Positions 1 through 7,025 of a stretch of DNA of 19,819 bases are shown here, piece after piece. The first letter of the stretch is position 1, and every line of letters begins with the position of its first letter. Origin of the DNA: an uncultured Eubacteriales bacterium (GTDB taxonomy: Bacteria > Bacillota > Clostridia > Oscillospirales > Oscillospiraceae); the NCBI GenBank assembly GCA_900546255.1, contig URCB01000036.1, positions 1-19,819 on the forward strand. Direction: 5' to 3'. A program made the position numbers and the translations under genes. Under the pieces are notes generated by a model. The model was not told the DNA's origin and did no database searches. It saw only the letters and a program-made list of their open reading frames with translations.

Positions 1-180
1 GCTTTCTCTAGAGAAAGCCTGGATCCCCCGCCCGGGACCGGGCGGGGAACCACGTCGCAGGTTTTAACCTGCGATGGTCCTAACAGGACCACCTGCCGCC
101 CCGGCACGGCGTGCGTCCCCAGCGCCCATAGGCCATTGTTACTCCCCGTTGCTTGCCGCAACGGGCCCCCATCGCCTATG
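1..180. repeat. Array of consecutive short hairpins upstream of the XRE operon
   Basis: At least six inverted repeats follow one another with little DNA between them. They are a perfect 18-bp palindrome at 1-18 (gctttctctagagaaagc), 26-47 (10-bp arms, 2-nt centre), 56-73 (8-bp arms, 2-nt centre), 75-91 (7-bp arms, loop aac), 94-106 (5-bp arms, loop ccc), and a nested pair in which 127-133 (cataggc) pairs with 174-180 around an inner stem 145-151/159-165. None is followed by a T-tract, so they do not look like terminators. The array may extend left of the window. It could be a structured RNA leader, an extragenic palindrome cluster or part of an element end; I do not recognise a named family. 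Confidence 0.75.
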
Positions 181-182
181 CT
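153..182 (+). promoter_or_regulatory. Weak candidate promoter of the XRE-acetyltransferase operon
   Basis: TTGCCG (153-158) and TATGCT (177-182) are separated by 18 bp, each matching the sigma-A consensus at four of six positions. Both lie inside the nested hairpin 127-180, so DNA or RNA structure could affect them. This is the only candidate close to the gene, and it is weak. Confidence 0.3.
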
Positions 183-209
183 GGAACCAGAAAAACCAAG
201 GAGGTTCCA
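182..209 (+). promoter_or_regulatory. Inverted repeat overlapping the RBS of the XRE gene
   Basis: TGGAACC (182-188) is perfectly complementary to GGTTCCA (203-209). The right arm takes in the last two G of the Shine-Dalgarno AAGGAGG (198-204), and the ATG follows at 212. As RNA, the stem would partly hide the ribosome binding site; as DNA, it could be an autoregulatory operator. Both roles are inference. Confidence 0.5.
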
Positions 210-211
210 AC

Positions 212-658
212 ATGTTCTCTGAAAACTTGAAAGCTTACCGCAAGGCCAAAGGGCTCACCCAGGAGGAACTGGCCGTCCGCCTGCATGTGGTGCGGCAGAC
301 CGTCTCCAAATGGGAGAAGGGCCTGTCCGTTCCCGACGCGGACCTGCTGGTCCGCCTGGCGGAGGTCCTGGAGGTCTCGGTCAGCCAGCTGCTGGGGGCC
401 GGGGTGCCCCCGGAGGCCCCTGCCGACCAGGTCGCCGAACAGCTGGCCCGGATCAATGAGCAGCTGGCCATCAAAAACCGCCGGGCCAAACGGATCTGGC
501 AGTGCGTGGCCGGGGTGCTGATCGGGCTGGTGGTCCTCACGCTGGTTCTGGTCTTGCTCAATGCCGTGGCCTTCGGCGCCTATGACACAGAGGTCCAGTC
601 CCAAACCCAAACCATGTCCCTCGTGCCGAACCTCACAGAAAGGGAGGGCTCCCTATGA
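212..658 (+). CDS. XRE-family transcriptional regulator with C-terminal membrane anchor
   Basis: This 148-residue protein has an N-terminal XRE/Cro helix-turn-helix (about residues 7-61, with the RQTVSKWEKG recognition segment at 29-38). A short polar, possibly coiled segment (71-93) and one hydrophobic helix (about 97-121) follow, then a polar tail. XRE proteins with a trailing membrane helix are common in Firmicutes; their signals are mostly unknown. The ATG at 212 was chosen over an upstream in-frame ATG at 74 because AAGGAGG lies 7 bp before it and the HTH begins at once, while the upstream frame would translate the hairpin array. Its stop overlaps the start of the acetyltransferase gene by ATGA, so the two are probably translationally coupled. 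It may regulate this operon, but the sequence does not show its target. Confidence 0.88.
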   Translation: MFSENLKAYRKAKGLTQEELAVRLHVVRQTVSKWEKGLSVPDADLLVRLAEVLEVSVSQLLGAGVPPEAPADQVAEQLARINEQLAIKNRRAKRIWQCVAGVLIGLVVLTLVLVLLNAVAFGAYDTEVQSQTQTMSLVPNLTEREGSL

Positions 659-1110
659 CATTTCTGACCTTGCCGCCCCAGGACCGCTCCCCCCAGTGGA
701 TCGCCCAGCTGACCGCTGTGTGGGAGGCCTCGGTGCGGGCCACCCACCACTTTTTAGACGAGGCTGCCATCCAGGCCATCGCCCCGGAGGTCCCACAGGC
801 CCTCCGGCAGGTGCCCTACCTCACCGTGGCCGTGACGGAGGCAGGGGCCCCCGCCGGCTTTCTGGGTGTGGCCGGCCACACCCTGGAGATGCTCTTCCTG
901 GCCCCGGAGCACTTGGGCACCGGGCTGGGGGCCCAGCTCTTCCACCGGGGGATGGCGGACTGCTACATCGCCCAGATCACCGTCAACGAGCAGAACCAGC
1001 GGGCCCTGGACTTCTACCTCCGCCGGAGCTATAAGGTCCACCACCGCACCTCCACCGACCAGCAGGGGCGGCCCTACCCCCTGCTGTACCTCACCCTGTC
1101 CTGCTACTGA
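655..1110 (+). CDS. GNAT-family N-acetyltransferase, YjaB-like
   Basis: This 151-residue single-domain GNAT enzyme would transfer acetyl from acetyl-CoA to an amine. The N-terminal segment around WEASVRATHHFL (23-34), the acetyl-CoA loop PEHLGTGLG (84-92), NEQNQRALDFY (111-121) and the late GRPYPLLYL (138-146) match the plan of E. coli YjaB, a predicted or reported peptidyl-lysine acetyltransferase; this comparison is from memory. The usual glycine after FY in GNATs is replaced (FYLRRSYKV). The ATG overlaps the stop of the XRE gene (ATGA), and GGGAGGG lies 8 bp upstream within the previous gene. A strong terminator follows 43 bp after the stop. The substrate cannot be read from the sequence. 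Confidence 0.88.
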   Translation: MTFLTLPPQDRSPQWIAQLTAVWEASVRATHHFLDEAAIQAIAPEVPQALRQVPYLTVAVTEAGAPAGFLGVAGHTLEMLFLAPEHLGTGLGAQLFHRGMADCYIAQITVNEQNQRALDFYLRRSYKVHHRTSTDQQGRPYPLLYLTLSCY

Positions 1111-1153
1111 CCCCTGGACAGGGGGCCGCGGCTGTCCACCGCTGGCGGAAAAC

Positions 1154-1200
1154 AAAAAACCCGTCTCCCAGTCAAGAACAGACTGGGAGACGGGTTTTTT
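1154..1200. terminator. Bidirectional intrinsic terminator between convergent operons
   Basis: Arms 1154-1173 and 1181-1200 form a perfect 20-bp stem around the 7-nt loop aagaaca. The stem begins with A6 and ends with T6, so it can terminate transcription from both sides: the XRE-acetyltransferase operon on the plus strand and the recQ operon on the minus strand. Confidence 0.93.
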
Positions 1201-1221
1201 CGTGGGTTTCTTCGTCCTGGG

Positions 1222-1746
1222 TCAGGGGCGGCCGTCCCGCAGGCGGGCATAGAGCTTCATATCCAGCACTTCCCCGTCCTTCACCGCGTTCTGTCGGAGA
1301 GTGCCCTCCAGCTGGAACCCAGCCTTCTCCAGCACCCGGCAGGAGGGAAGGTTTCGGGCAAAGGGCGCGGCATAGATCCGCAGCAGATCCGTGTGGGCAA
1401 AGGCCCACTGGCAGGCTGCCTCCACCGCCCAGGTCATGATCCCCCGGCCCCAATAGGCCCGGCCCAGGTAGTAGCCCAGTTCCGCCGCGCAGCGGTGGAT
1501 GTTCCCCTGGCGGAAGAGGCTCAAACTCCCGATGGCCACATCCTCCCAGGCGATGGCAAAGGGGAAGGCCTCCTCTGGGTCCGCCGCCAGCATGGCCGTG
1601 AGGAAGGCCCGGGCGTCCTCCTCGGTATAGGGAAGGGGCAGGCCGTCCCGCAGGTTCCGCTGCACCGCCGGGTCCCCGATGAGGCCAGGCAGCACGGCGG
1701 CATCGGACAGCCGCCAGGGCCGCAGGGTCAGATGGGCGTGGTTCAT
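1222..1746 (-). CDS. GNAT-family N-acetyltransferase, RimJ/RimL type
   Basis: This 174-residue protein has the RimJ/RimL layout: an N-terminal strand LTLRPWRLSD (6-15), GYYLGRAYWGRGIMTWAV (91-108) carrying the acetyl-CoA pyrophosphate loop WGRG, and NLPSCRVLEKAGFQLEG (132-148), the typical family ending. Members acetylate protein N-termini (ribosomal proteins S5 and L12 in E. coli) or small amines; the substrate here is unknown. The start overlaps the recQ stop by four bases (ATGA, 1743-1746), and a purine-rich Shine-Dalgarno lies within the end of recQ. It is therefore the second gene of a recQ operon and ends at the shared terminator at 1154-1200. Confidence 0.9.
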   Translation of the reverse strand: MNHAHLTLRPWRLSDAAVLPGLIGDPAVQRNLRDGLPLPYTEEDARAFLTAMLAADPEEAFPFAIAWEDVAIGSLSLFRQGNIHRCAAELGYYLGRAYWGRGIMTWAVEAACQWAFAHTDLLRIYAAPFARNLPSCRVLEKAGFQLEGTLRQNAVKDGEVLDMKLYARLRDGRP

Positions 1747-3593
1747 GCCTCCCCCTCCTCATAGACCGCCAGGGCCCGGAGGAAGGCCGGGCCGTACTTC
1801 TCCGCCTTGACCTCCCCCACCCCGGAGACTTCCAGGAACTCCTCCAAGGTCCTGGGCCGGCGGCGGGCCATGTCTGCCAGGGTGGCGTTGGAAAAGACCA
1901 GGTAGAGGGGCAGCCCCGCCTCCTTGGCCACCCGCACCCGGACCTTTTTCAGGCGGTCCAGCAGGGCCTCGTCTGCCTGGGGCGCTTTGGCGGGCTTGGG
2001 CGCCTTGCCCTTGGCGGGAAGGGGTTCTGTCTTCCGATGGGTCATGGTGACGGTGGCCCCTTGGAAGAGGACCTCCCCCGTCCGCTCCGTGAAGCGGAGG
2101 GTGCTGTGCTCCGTCTCGGTGTGGAGATACCCCGCCCCCTCCAAGGCCTCCAGGTACTGGCGGATCTGATCCGCCGATTCCCCCTTCAGCAGGCCATAGG
2201 TGGACAGGCTGTCCAGCCCCAGGGAGAGCACCCGCCGGTCCCGGCTGCCTCGAAGGACCTTGGTGAGCAAGCTCACCCCCACGTGATACCCCAGCTTCCG
2301 GTGGATCCGCTGGATGCAGGAGAGGACGATCTGGGCCTGGCGGGTGATGTCCTCGGTGACAAACTCCCCCCGGCAGTTGCCGCAGTGGCCGCAGGCGGCG
2401 GGATGGGCCTGGCCAAAGTAGTCCAGCAGCTTTCCCCGGAGGCAGGCCTTGGTCTTGCAGTAGGCCACCATGTCCTCCAGCCGCAGCTGATCCCGGTACT
2501 GGACCTGGGCCGCCTGCTCTGGGGTGAGGGCCTCGTGATTCTCCCCCGCCTGCTGGAGGAAGAACTGGGCCGTGGTCACATCCCCCTGGCCATAGAGGAG
2601 GATGCACTCCGCCGGCTCCCCATCCCGGCCGGCCCGGCCGGCCTCTTGGTAGTAGGCCTCCAGGCTCTTGGGCATGTTGTAGTGGATGACAAAACCCACG
2701 TTGGACTTGTCGATGCCCATGCCGAAGGCGTTGGTGGCCACCATCACCGTCTTGCGGTCGTACTGAAAGTCGTCCTGGTTCTGCCGCCGCTCCGCCTCTG
2801 ACAGGCCCGCGTGGTACCGGGTGGCGGGGATGCCCTGCTGGCAGAGGAGGTCACAGACCTTCTCCACCCCGGCCCGGGTGGCGCAGTAGACGATGCCGCT
2901 CTTCTCCCGCCGGGCTTCCACCAGGGAGAGGAGGAGGGGCTGCTTCTTCTCTGGCCGGCGGACGTCGAAGAAGAGGTTGGGCCGGTCAAACCCTGTGACC
3001 ACCTTCACAGGATCCTGGAGGCCCAGCTGGGTGAGGATGTCCTCCTGGACCTCCGCCGTGGCGGTGGCGGTGAAGGCGGAGACCACCGGCCGCTGGGGCA
3101 GGCCGGCCAGGAAGTCCCGGATCTTCAAATAGCTGGGACGGAAGTCCTGCCCCCACTGGGAGATGCAGTGGGCCTCATCCACCGCCACCTGGGCGATGGG
3201 CTGCTCCCCCATCATGGCGGCAAAACCCTCGCTGAGCAGCCGCTCCGGGGCCACGTAGAGGAGTTTATACGCCCCCCGGTGGATCTCCCGGCACACCCGC
3301 CGGAAGGCCTCCCCATCCAGGGAGCTGTTGAGGAAGGCCGCCGGGATGCCCGCCTCCTCCAAAGCGGCCACCTGGTCCTTCATCAGGGAGATCAGGGGGG
3401 AGACCACCAGGGTGAGCCCCGGCAGCAGCAGGGCGGGGATCTGATAGCACAAAGACTTCCCCCCGCCGGTGGGCATCACCCCCAGGGCATCCCGCCCGGC
3501 CAGGATGCCCTGGATGAGTTCCTCCTGCCCCGGCCGGAAGGCGGTGTGGCCGTAGTACTGTTTGAGAACCCGCTGGATGGTTTCCTCTGCCAT
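1743..3593 (-). CDS. recQ: ATP-dependent DNA helicase RecQ
   Basis: This 616-residue 3'-5' DNA helicase would act in recombination and replication-fork repair. It shows Walker A MPTGGGKS (40-47), the DEAH box VDEAHCISQWGQDFRP (138-153), motif III SAFTATAT (172-179), NAFGMGIDK (288-296) and motif VI YYQEAGRAGRDG (314-325). A zinc-binding cysteine set follows (C379, C384, C401, C404, C407), then a winged-helix RQC domain (about 415-515) and a C-terminal HRDC domain (about 541-612). Length and order are those of classical bacterial RecQ. The ATG at 3593 was chosen because AGGGGGA lies just upstream on the minus strand and the protein then starts like its family. The frame remains open further upstream, but that part covers a terminator and has no RecQ similarity. 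A TAGAAT -10-like box is at 3617-3622, without a clear -35. Confidence 0.96.
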   Translation of the reverse strand: MAEETIQRVLKQYYGHTAFRPGQEELIQGILAGRDALGVMPTGGGKSLCYQIPALLLPGLTLVVSPLISLMKDQVAALEEAGIPAAFLNSSLDGEAFRRVCREIHRGAYKLLYVAPERLLSEGFAAMMGEQPIAQVAVDEAHCISQWGQDFRPSYLKIRDFLAGLPQRPVVSAFTATATAEVQEDILTQLGLQDPVKVVTGFDRPNLFFDVRRPEKKQPLLLSLVEARREKSGIVYCATRAGVEKVCDLLCQQGIPATRYHAGLSEAERRQNQDDFQYDRKTVMVATNAFGMGIDKSNVGFVIHYNMPKSLEAYYQEAGRAGRDGEPAECILLYGQGDVTTAQFFLQQAGENHEALTPEQAAQVQYRDQLRLEDMVAYCKTKACLRGKLLDYFGQAHPAACGHCGNCRGEFVTEDITRQAQIVLSCIQRIHRKLGYHVGVSLLTKVLRGSRDRRVLSLGLDSLSTYGLLKGESADQIRQYLEALEGAGYLHTETEHSTLRFTERTGEVLFQGATVTMTHRKTEPLPAKGKAPKPAKAPQADEALLDRLKKVRVRVAKEAGLPLYLVFSNATLADMARRRPRTLEEFLEVSGVGEVKAEKYGPAFLRALAVYEEGEA

Positions 3594-3645
3594 GGTGCTT
3601 CCCCCTTGTTGTTTCGATTCTACCGCTATCCTATCACACACCACG

Positions 3646-3680
3646 GAAAAACACAATGCGGCGCCCCATCGGGGCGCCGC
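3646..3680 (-). terminator. Intrinsic terminator of the LysR gene
   Basis: Arms 3658-3667 and 3671-3680 form a perfect 10-bp GC-rich stem with loop atc. On the minus strand it is followed by ATTGTGTTTTT (T5 at 3647-3651). It separates the LysR gene from recQ. A second hairpin (3705-3712/3717-3724, 8-bp arms, loop tggg) lies between this terminator and the LysR stop. Confidence 0.82.
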
Positions 3681-3766
3681 AGCATGCATCCGCCGCTCTG
3701 CCAGGGAACCGCTGGGGCGGTTCCTCCGGCGGGGCCGGCAGGGTTGGATGGCCTGTCCTCCAGCGG

Positions 3767-4678
3767 TCACTGGAGCCAAGGCCGCTTGGTTTTCTGTTCC
3801 TGCTTCCACTGCTCCACCTGTTGGCGGGTCAGGCGGAGGAACACGTTGGTCAGCTGAGAGCGCTCGGCCTCCCGAGGACAGAGGAGGCTGACGGTTCTGG
3901 CCAGCTTTTCCTTCAGGGGAATCACTTTCACCGCCCGGTTGGGGATCAGGTCCAGCAGGGCCAGCCCAGGCAGGACGGTGATGCCCATCCCCTTCTCCAC
4001 CAGGCCGATGGCCATTTGGTTTTCCTGGGGCTGGAAGTCCAGGTGGCTGGACTGGGCAAACTGCTGGTAGATCTCGTGTATGGCGCTGCCGGTGTCGGTG
4101 CTCTCGTTGGTGGGGATAAACTGGTACTTGTCCACCATATCCCAGATGGAGGCCTCCTGGAGGTTGGCCAACTCACTGTCAGCCCCCACCACCAGGTAGT
4201 AGAGGTCCTCATAGAGGGGCAGGGCCTCCAGCCCCGAGGGGCACCGGCCTGCAAAGAAGCAGCAGTCCAGCTTGTGCTCCTTGACCCCCAGTTCCCCGGT
4301 GAGGTAGTAGGGCTCGTTCTCCAGTTTCACCACCACCTCGGGATAGACTTGGTAGAAGGTTTCCAGGATCTCCGGCATCCACTGGGCTGCCACGCTGGAG
4401 AGGATCCCCACCCGCAGCAGTTCCTGCTTGCTGACCCGGGCGGTCTCTTGGAGGCGGTTCTCCATGGCTTCGATCTGCCGCATAATATCCAGCAGGCCGA
4501 CCCCCACCTCCGTGGGCGTCACGCCGCGCTGGTCTCGGTAGAAGATTTTGACGCCCAATTCGTTTTCGATGTTGTTGATGATGTACCCCAGGCTTGGCTG
4601 GGTGTAACCCATGGTTTGGGCTGCCCGGGTCATGCTGCCGCATTCGGCGGCCTTCAGAACCGGTGCATATTTACCCAT
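3767..4678 (-). CDS. LysR-family transcriptional regulator
   Basis: This 303-residue protein has an N-terminal LysR winged HTH (about residues 1-60: KAAECGSMTRAAQTMGYTQPSLG, then a wing region ending FYRDQRGVTPTEVG) and a periplasmic-binding-protein-like effector domain (about 85-300). The ATG at 4678 gives the usual LTTR start, and AAGGAGGG lies 8 bp before it. The frame is open upstream to 4768, but that would translate its own promoter. LTTRs usually control divergent neighbours; here these are a putative small RNA and an APC amino-acid permease. The effector ligand, perhaps an amino acid, is inference. A sigma-A-like promoter lies at 4759-4787. Confidence 0.93.
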   Translation of the reverse strand: MGKYAPVLKAAECGSMTRAAQTMGYTQPSLGYIINNIENELGVKIFYRDQRGVTPTEVGVGLLDIMRQIEAMENRLQETARVSKQELLRVGILSSVAAQWMPEILETFYQVYPEVVVKLENEPYYLTGELGVKEHKLDCCFFAGRCPSGLEALPLYEDLYYLVVGADSELANLQEASIWDMVDKYQFIPTNESTDTGSAIHEIYQQFAQSSHLDFQPQENQMAIGLVEKGMGITVLPGLALLDLIPNRAVKVIPLKEKLARTVSLLCPREAERSQLTNVFLRLTRQQVEQWKQEQKTKRPWLQ

Positions 4679-4758
4679 TCGCTCATCCCTCCTTGATGGT
4701 TGCTGTGGTCTTATGGAATAAGCAGCACTGGCCCATATAAACGGCCAGGGCCGACGAG

Positions 4759-4787
4759 AGTATATCACACTTTCTACAAAAAGTCTA
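4759..4787 (-). promoter_or_regulatory. Promoter of the LysR gene
   Basis: On the minus strand TAGACT (4782-4787) and TATACT (4759-4764) are spaced by 17 bp. This places the start of transcription near 4752 and gives a leader of about 75 nt before the ATG at 4678. Confidence 0.6.
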
Positions 4788-4799
4788 CATGATTTTTTC

Positions 4800-4811
4800 T
4801 ATGTCGACATA
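4800..4811. promoter_or_regulatory. Perfect palindrome, candidate LysR operator
   Basis: TATGTCGACATA is a perfect 12-bp palindrome. It lies between the -35 box of the LysR promoter (4782-4787) and the -35 box of the divergent RNA promoter (4824-4829), where LTTRs usually bind. Its ends fit the T-N(n)-A dyad habit of LTTR boxes. Binding by this particular regulator is inferred. Confidence 0.5.
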
Positions 4812-4823
4812 AAGCCTCTCAAT

Positions 4824-4852
4824 TTTACAAATGGTAGCCCCCCGAGTATACT
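4824..4852 (+). promoter_or_regulatory. Promoter of the putative non-coding RNA
   Basis: TTTACA (4824-4829), a 17-bp spacer, then TATACT (4847-4852): five of six positions match sigma-A consensus in each box. Transcription would begin near 4859, at the base of the first hairpin of the putative RNA. Confidence 0.7.
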
Positions 4853-4857
4853 AATCG

Positions 4858-5058
4858 GCGGCCCCAAAGCAGGGGGCCGCGGCGCAAAACGCCATACCGG
4901 TTTTGGCTGGGTAGCCTGTTCGCCCTTCTTCTTCCAAGCAGGCCAAAGGGCGTCTTTTCTGGGCGGGAAGGATGCCATTTTCTGGATTTCCCGACCGAAA
5001 CCAACTTTCCCTGTGTCATTTTAGATAGCAAGAAGCAGCCGAACCTCGGCTGCTTTTT
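4858..5058 (+). ncRNA. Putative ~200-nt structured RNA with its own promoter and terminator
   Basis: A good sigma-A promoter (4824-4852), a run of stems and an intrinsic terminator (5035-5058) delimit a transcript of about 200 nt without a convincing ORF. Stems seen are 4858-4865/4873-4880 (8 bp), 4881-4884/4890-4893, 4921-4927/4946-4952 (CGCCCTT with AAGGGCG) and 4964-4969/4988-4993. GCCTG (4914-4918) can also pair with CAGGC (4939-4943), which crosses the CGCCCTT stem, so the two form a pseudoknot or are alternatives. The layout does not look like 6S RNA, tmRNA, RNase P or SRP RNA to me. It may be a free-standing small RNA or an attenuated leader of the permease, although the permease has its own promoter downstream. 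Confidence 0.55.
5035..5058 (+). terminator. Intrinsic terminator of the putative RNA
   Basis: Arms 5035-5042 (gcagccga) and 5046-5053 with loop acc, followed by T5 (5054-5058). It ends the transcript from the promoter at 4824-4852 and would keep it from entering the permease gene 258 bp further on. Confidence 0.88.
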
Positions 5059-5122
5059 GCATTTTTCCGACAGTACCCATTTTGTCCTAAAATTTTTTTA
5101 GCGCGCCATAAGCTTTCTCAAG

Positions 5123-5151
5123 TTTACATTCTTATTGACAGTTTTTATAAT
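5123..5151 (+). promoter_or_regulatory. Promoter of the APC permease gene
   Basis: TTTACA (5123-5128), a 17-bp spacer and a perfect TATAAT (5146-5151). Transcription would start near 5158, leaving a leader of about 160 nt that contains GC-rich hairpins, among them 5273-5279/5285-5291 (gcgctcc with ggagcgc). No further gene or known riboswitch was recognised between 5059 and 5316. Confidence 0.75.
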
Positions 5152-5316
5152 TAGAACTCGGTTTATGTCGCTTTTTTTAATTCTTTTTCCACAATTGTTC
5201 CCTTTGGGTGAAAGGAGGGGCGCTGCGCGAGGGAACCCCGCCCGCCAAAAATTCGACGGGCTTCTCCAATCCCGCGCTCCGTAGGGGAGCGCACAAGACA
5301 GAAAAGAGGTACTTGT

Positions 5317-6810
5317 ATGAGTAATCAACCCGAAAAGAAAGGCGTCAGTGCAATTGACTTCTTTTGCATTGGCTTCGGCGCCATCGTCGGCGTCGGCTGG
5401 GCCGTCTCCATCAACAGCTGGATGACCAGCTGCGGCGGCCCCATCCCCGCAGGCATCGGTTACATCCTGGCTCTGGTCATGATGGTCCCCATTGCCCTGT
5501 GCTACTGCGAGCTGGTTCCCATGCTCCCCGTGGCCGGCGGCGGTATGGCCTTCGCCTACCGCGCCTTTAACGAGACCGTGTCCTTCATCTCCGGCTGGGC
5601 TGCCTTTGGCGCTTTCGTGTCCATCATCCCCTGGGAGGCCATCCAGATCACCGACGTGCTGGGCTATCTGATCCCCAACATCAAGGCCGGTGACCCCCTC
5701 TACCAGATCGCCGGAACCGACGTGTACCTGGTCACCATCATCATCGGCACCATCTGCTCCCTGCTGCTGTTCGCCCTGAACATGCGCGGCCTGGCAGCTG
5801 CCGCCACCCTGCAGAAGGTGCTCTGCTTCGTCCTGGTGGGCGCCGGCATCGTGGGCGCCATCGCCTCCCTGGTAGGGGGCAACGCCAGCAACTGGCAGCC
5901 CATCTATGAGGTCACCGACCCCTCCATCTACGGCCCCGCTTCCGAGGGCCTCAAGGAGGTCTCCCACAGCAGCATGTTCGGCGGCATGATGGCCATCCTG
6001 GCCTCCGCCCCCTTCTTCCTGGCTGGGTTTGAGACCATCCCCCAGGGCGTGGAGGACGCCGGCGGCGACATCACCAACGTGGGTAAGACCGTGGTTATGT
6101 CCGTCGTCCTGGCCTGCATCTTCTATGCCATCCTGCTGATCTGCTTCGGCTATGCCTGGCCCTGGAAGGAGTTCGCCCACATGGAGAACCCCAGCGCCGC
6201 CACCGTGTTCACCTTCCTCTATCCCGGCGTTGCCGGCGAGGTTCTCTACTGGCTGATCACCATCGGCGCCATCGCCGGCCTGTTCACCACCTGGAACGGC
6301 TTCTTCATGGCCTCCGCCAGCCTGCTCATGGGCATGGGCCGCGGCTATCTGGTGCCCCACATCTTCGCCAAGCAGAACAAGAACGGCATCCCCGTTCCCG
6401 GCCTGCTGGTGTGCCTGATCCTGTCCCTCATCGGCCCCTTCCTGGGCGCCGGCCTCATTGGCGACATCACCTCCTTCTCCGCGGCGGCCTTCGTGCTGTC
6501 CTGGACCATCACGTCCTACTCCCTCATCCGCCTGCGGAAGACCGAGCCCGACCTGCCCCGGCCCTATAAGATCCCCGGCGGCATCGCCATGGGCGGCTTC
6601 TCCGCCATCGTGACCACCGTGGTGTTCATCCTGCTCTTCGTGCCCAACAACCCCGTGTACATGGGCAAGACCGCCAGCCTCATGTTCGTGGGCTGGATGG
6701 TCATCGGCGTCATCCTCTACCTGGTCTCCGCCGTGCAGCGGAACAAGACCACCAAGGAGGAGCGCAGAGCGGCCATGTTCAGCCACGCCAACGCCAACAC
6801 CGAGGCGTAA
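5317..6810 (+). CDS. APC-family amino-acid permease
   Basis: This 497-residue integral membrane protein has about twelve hydrophobic segments. The first carries the glycine-rich unwound-helix motif GFGAIVGVGW (19-28) that binds substrate in APC transporters, and CELVPMLPVAGG (64-75) matches the usual 'E-P-GG' motif after TM2. The family imports or exchanges amino acids or amines by proton coupling or antiport; the substrate cannot be deduced. The ATG at 5317 follows AAAAGAGG with suitable spacing. The gene has its own promoter (5123-5151) and terminator (6852-6897), so it is monocistronic. The divergent LysR gene is the obvious candidate regulator. Codon use is extremely C/G-ending, which produces a 616-codon open frame on the opposite strand. 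Confidence 0.93.
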   Translation: MSNQPEKKGVSAIDFFCIGFGAIVGVGWAVSINSWMTSCGGPIPAGIGYILALVMMVPIALCYCELVPMLPVAGGGMAFAYRAFNETVSFISGWAAFGAFVSIIPWEAIQITDVLGYLIPNIKAGDPLYQIAGTDVYLVTIIIGTICSLLLFALNMRGLAAAATLQKVLCFVLVGAGIVGAIASLVGGNASNWQPIYEVTDPSIYGPASEGLKEVSHSSMFGGMMAILASAPFFLAGFETIPQGVEDAGGDITNVGKTVVMSVVLACIFYAILLICFGYAWPWKEFAHMENPSAATVFTFLYPGVAGEVLYWLITIGAIAGLFTTWNGFFMASASLLMGMGRGYLVPHIFAKQNKNGIPVPGLLVCLILSLIGPFLGAGLIGDITSFSAAAFVLSWTITSYSLIRLRKTEPDLPRPYKIPGGIAMGGFSAIVTTVVFILLFVPNNPVYMGKTASLMFVGWMVIGVILYLVSAVQRNKTTKEERRAAMFSHANANTEA

Positions 6811-6851
6811 TTCCCGTCCCTTTCCCCATCCACATCGCCCCATTTTCTCCG

Positions 6852-6897
6852 CGCACGCGCCCGGCCGGGAGGTTTCCCGCCAGGCGCGTGCGTTTTT
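6852..6897 (+). terminator. Intrinsic terminator of the APC permease gene
   Basis: Arms 6852-6861 (cgcacgcgcc) and 6883-6892 are perfectly complementary around a loop with its own small cggg/cccg stem, followed by T5 (6893-6897). Confidence 0.88.
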
Positions 6898-6942
6898 GCA
6901 CGGGATTTTGGTTTCCTGTTTTTTACATTTTGTATATTTTTC

Positions 6943-6980
6943 TTGCAATTTCTTGCCGTTTCCTGTAAAATAGTTTTACA
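6943..6980 (+). promoter_or_regulatory. Promoter of the alanine/glycine symporter gene with overlapping operator-like dyad
   Basis: TTGCAA (6943-6948), a 17-bp spacer and TAAAAT (6966-6971) form a good sigma-A promoter. A perfect dyad, TGTAAAA (6964-6970) and TTTTACA (6974-6980) with centre tag, covers the -10 box and the start region. That position suits a repressor operator; which protein binds is unknown. Confidence 0.65.
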
Positions 6981-7025
6981 TGTCCCCATCGCAAGTAAAA
7001 TTTTGAAAAAGAGAGAGTGATTCCC

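Noticed and set aside
4825..5031. 68-codon minus-strand frame (GLLGRRRANRLPSQNRYGVL...)
   Set aside because: It lies across the putative RNA's stems, has no clear RBS and a very basic low-information product. I prefer the plus-strand RNA reading, though short ORFs like this may be annotated in related genomes.
4858..5058. 6S RNA, tmRNA, T-box or glycine riboswitch
   Set aside because: No long end-to-end helix with a central bubble, no tRNA-like ends, and no T-box or glycine-aptamer motif seen. Local hairpins dominate.
5098..6948. 616-codon open frame on the minus strand, and similar long ones at 6717-8561 and 9390-11012
   Set aside because: These lie opposite strongly recognised genes, have low-complexity His/Gly/Asp/Glu-rich products and arise from extreme C/G third-position use. 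They have no RBS or family similarity.
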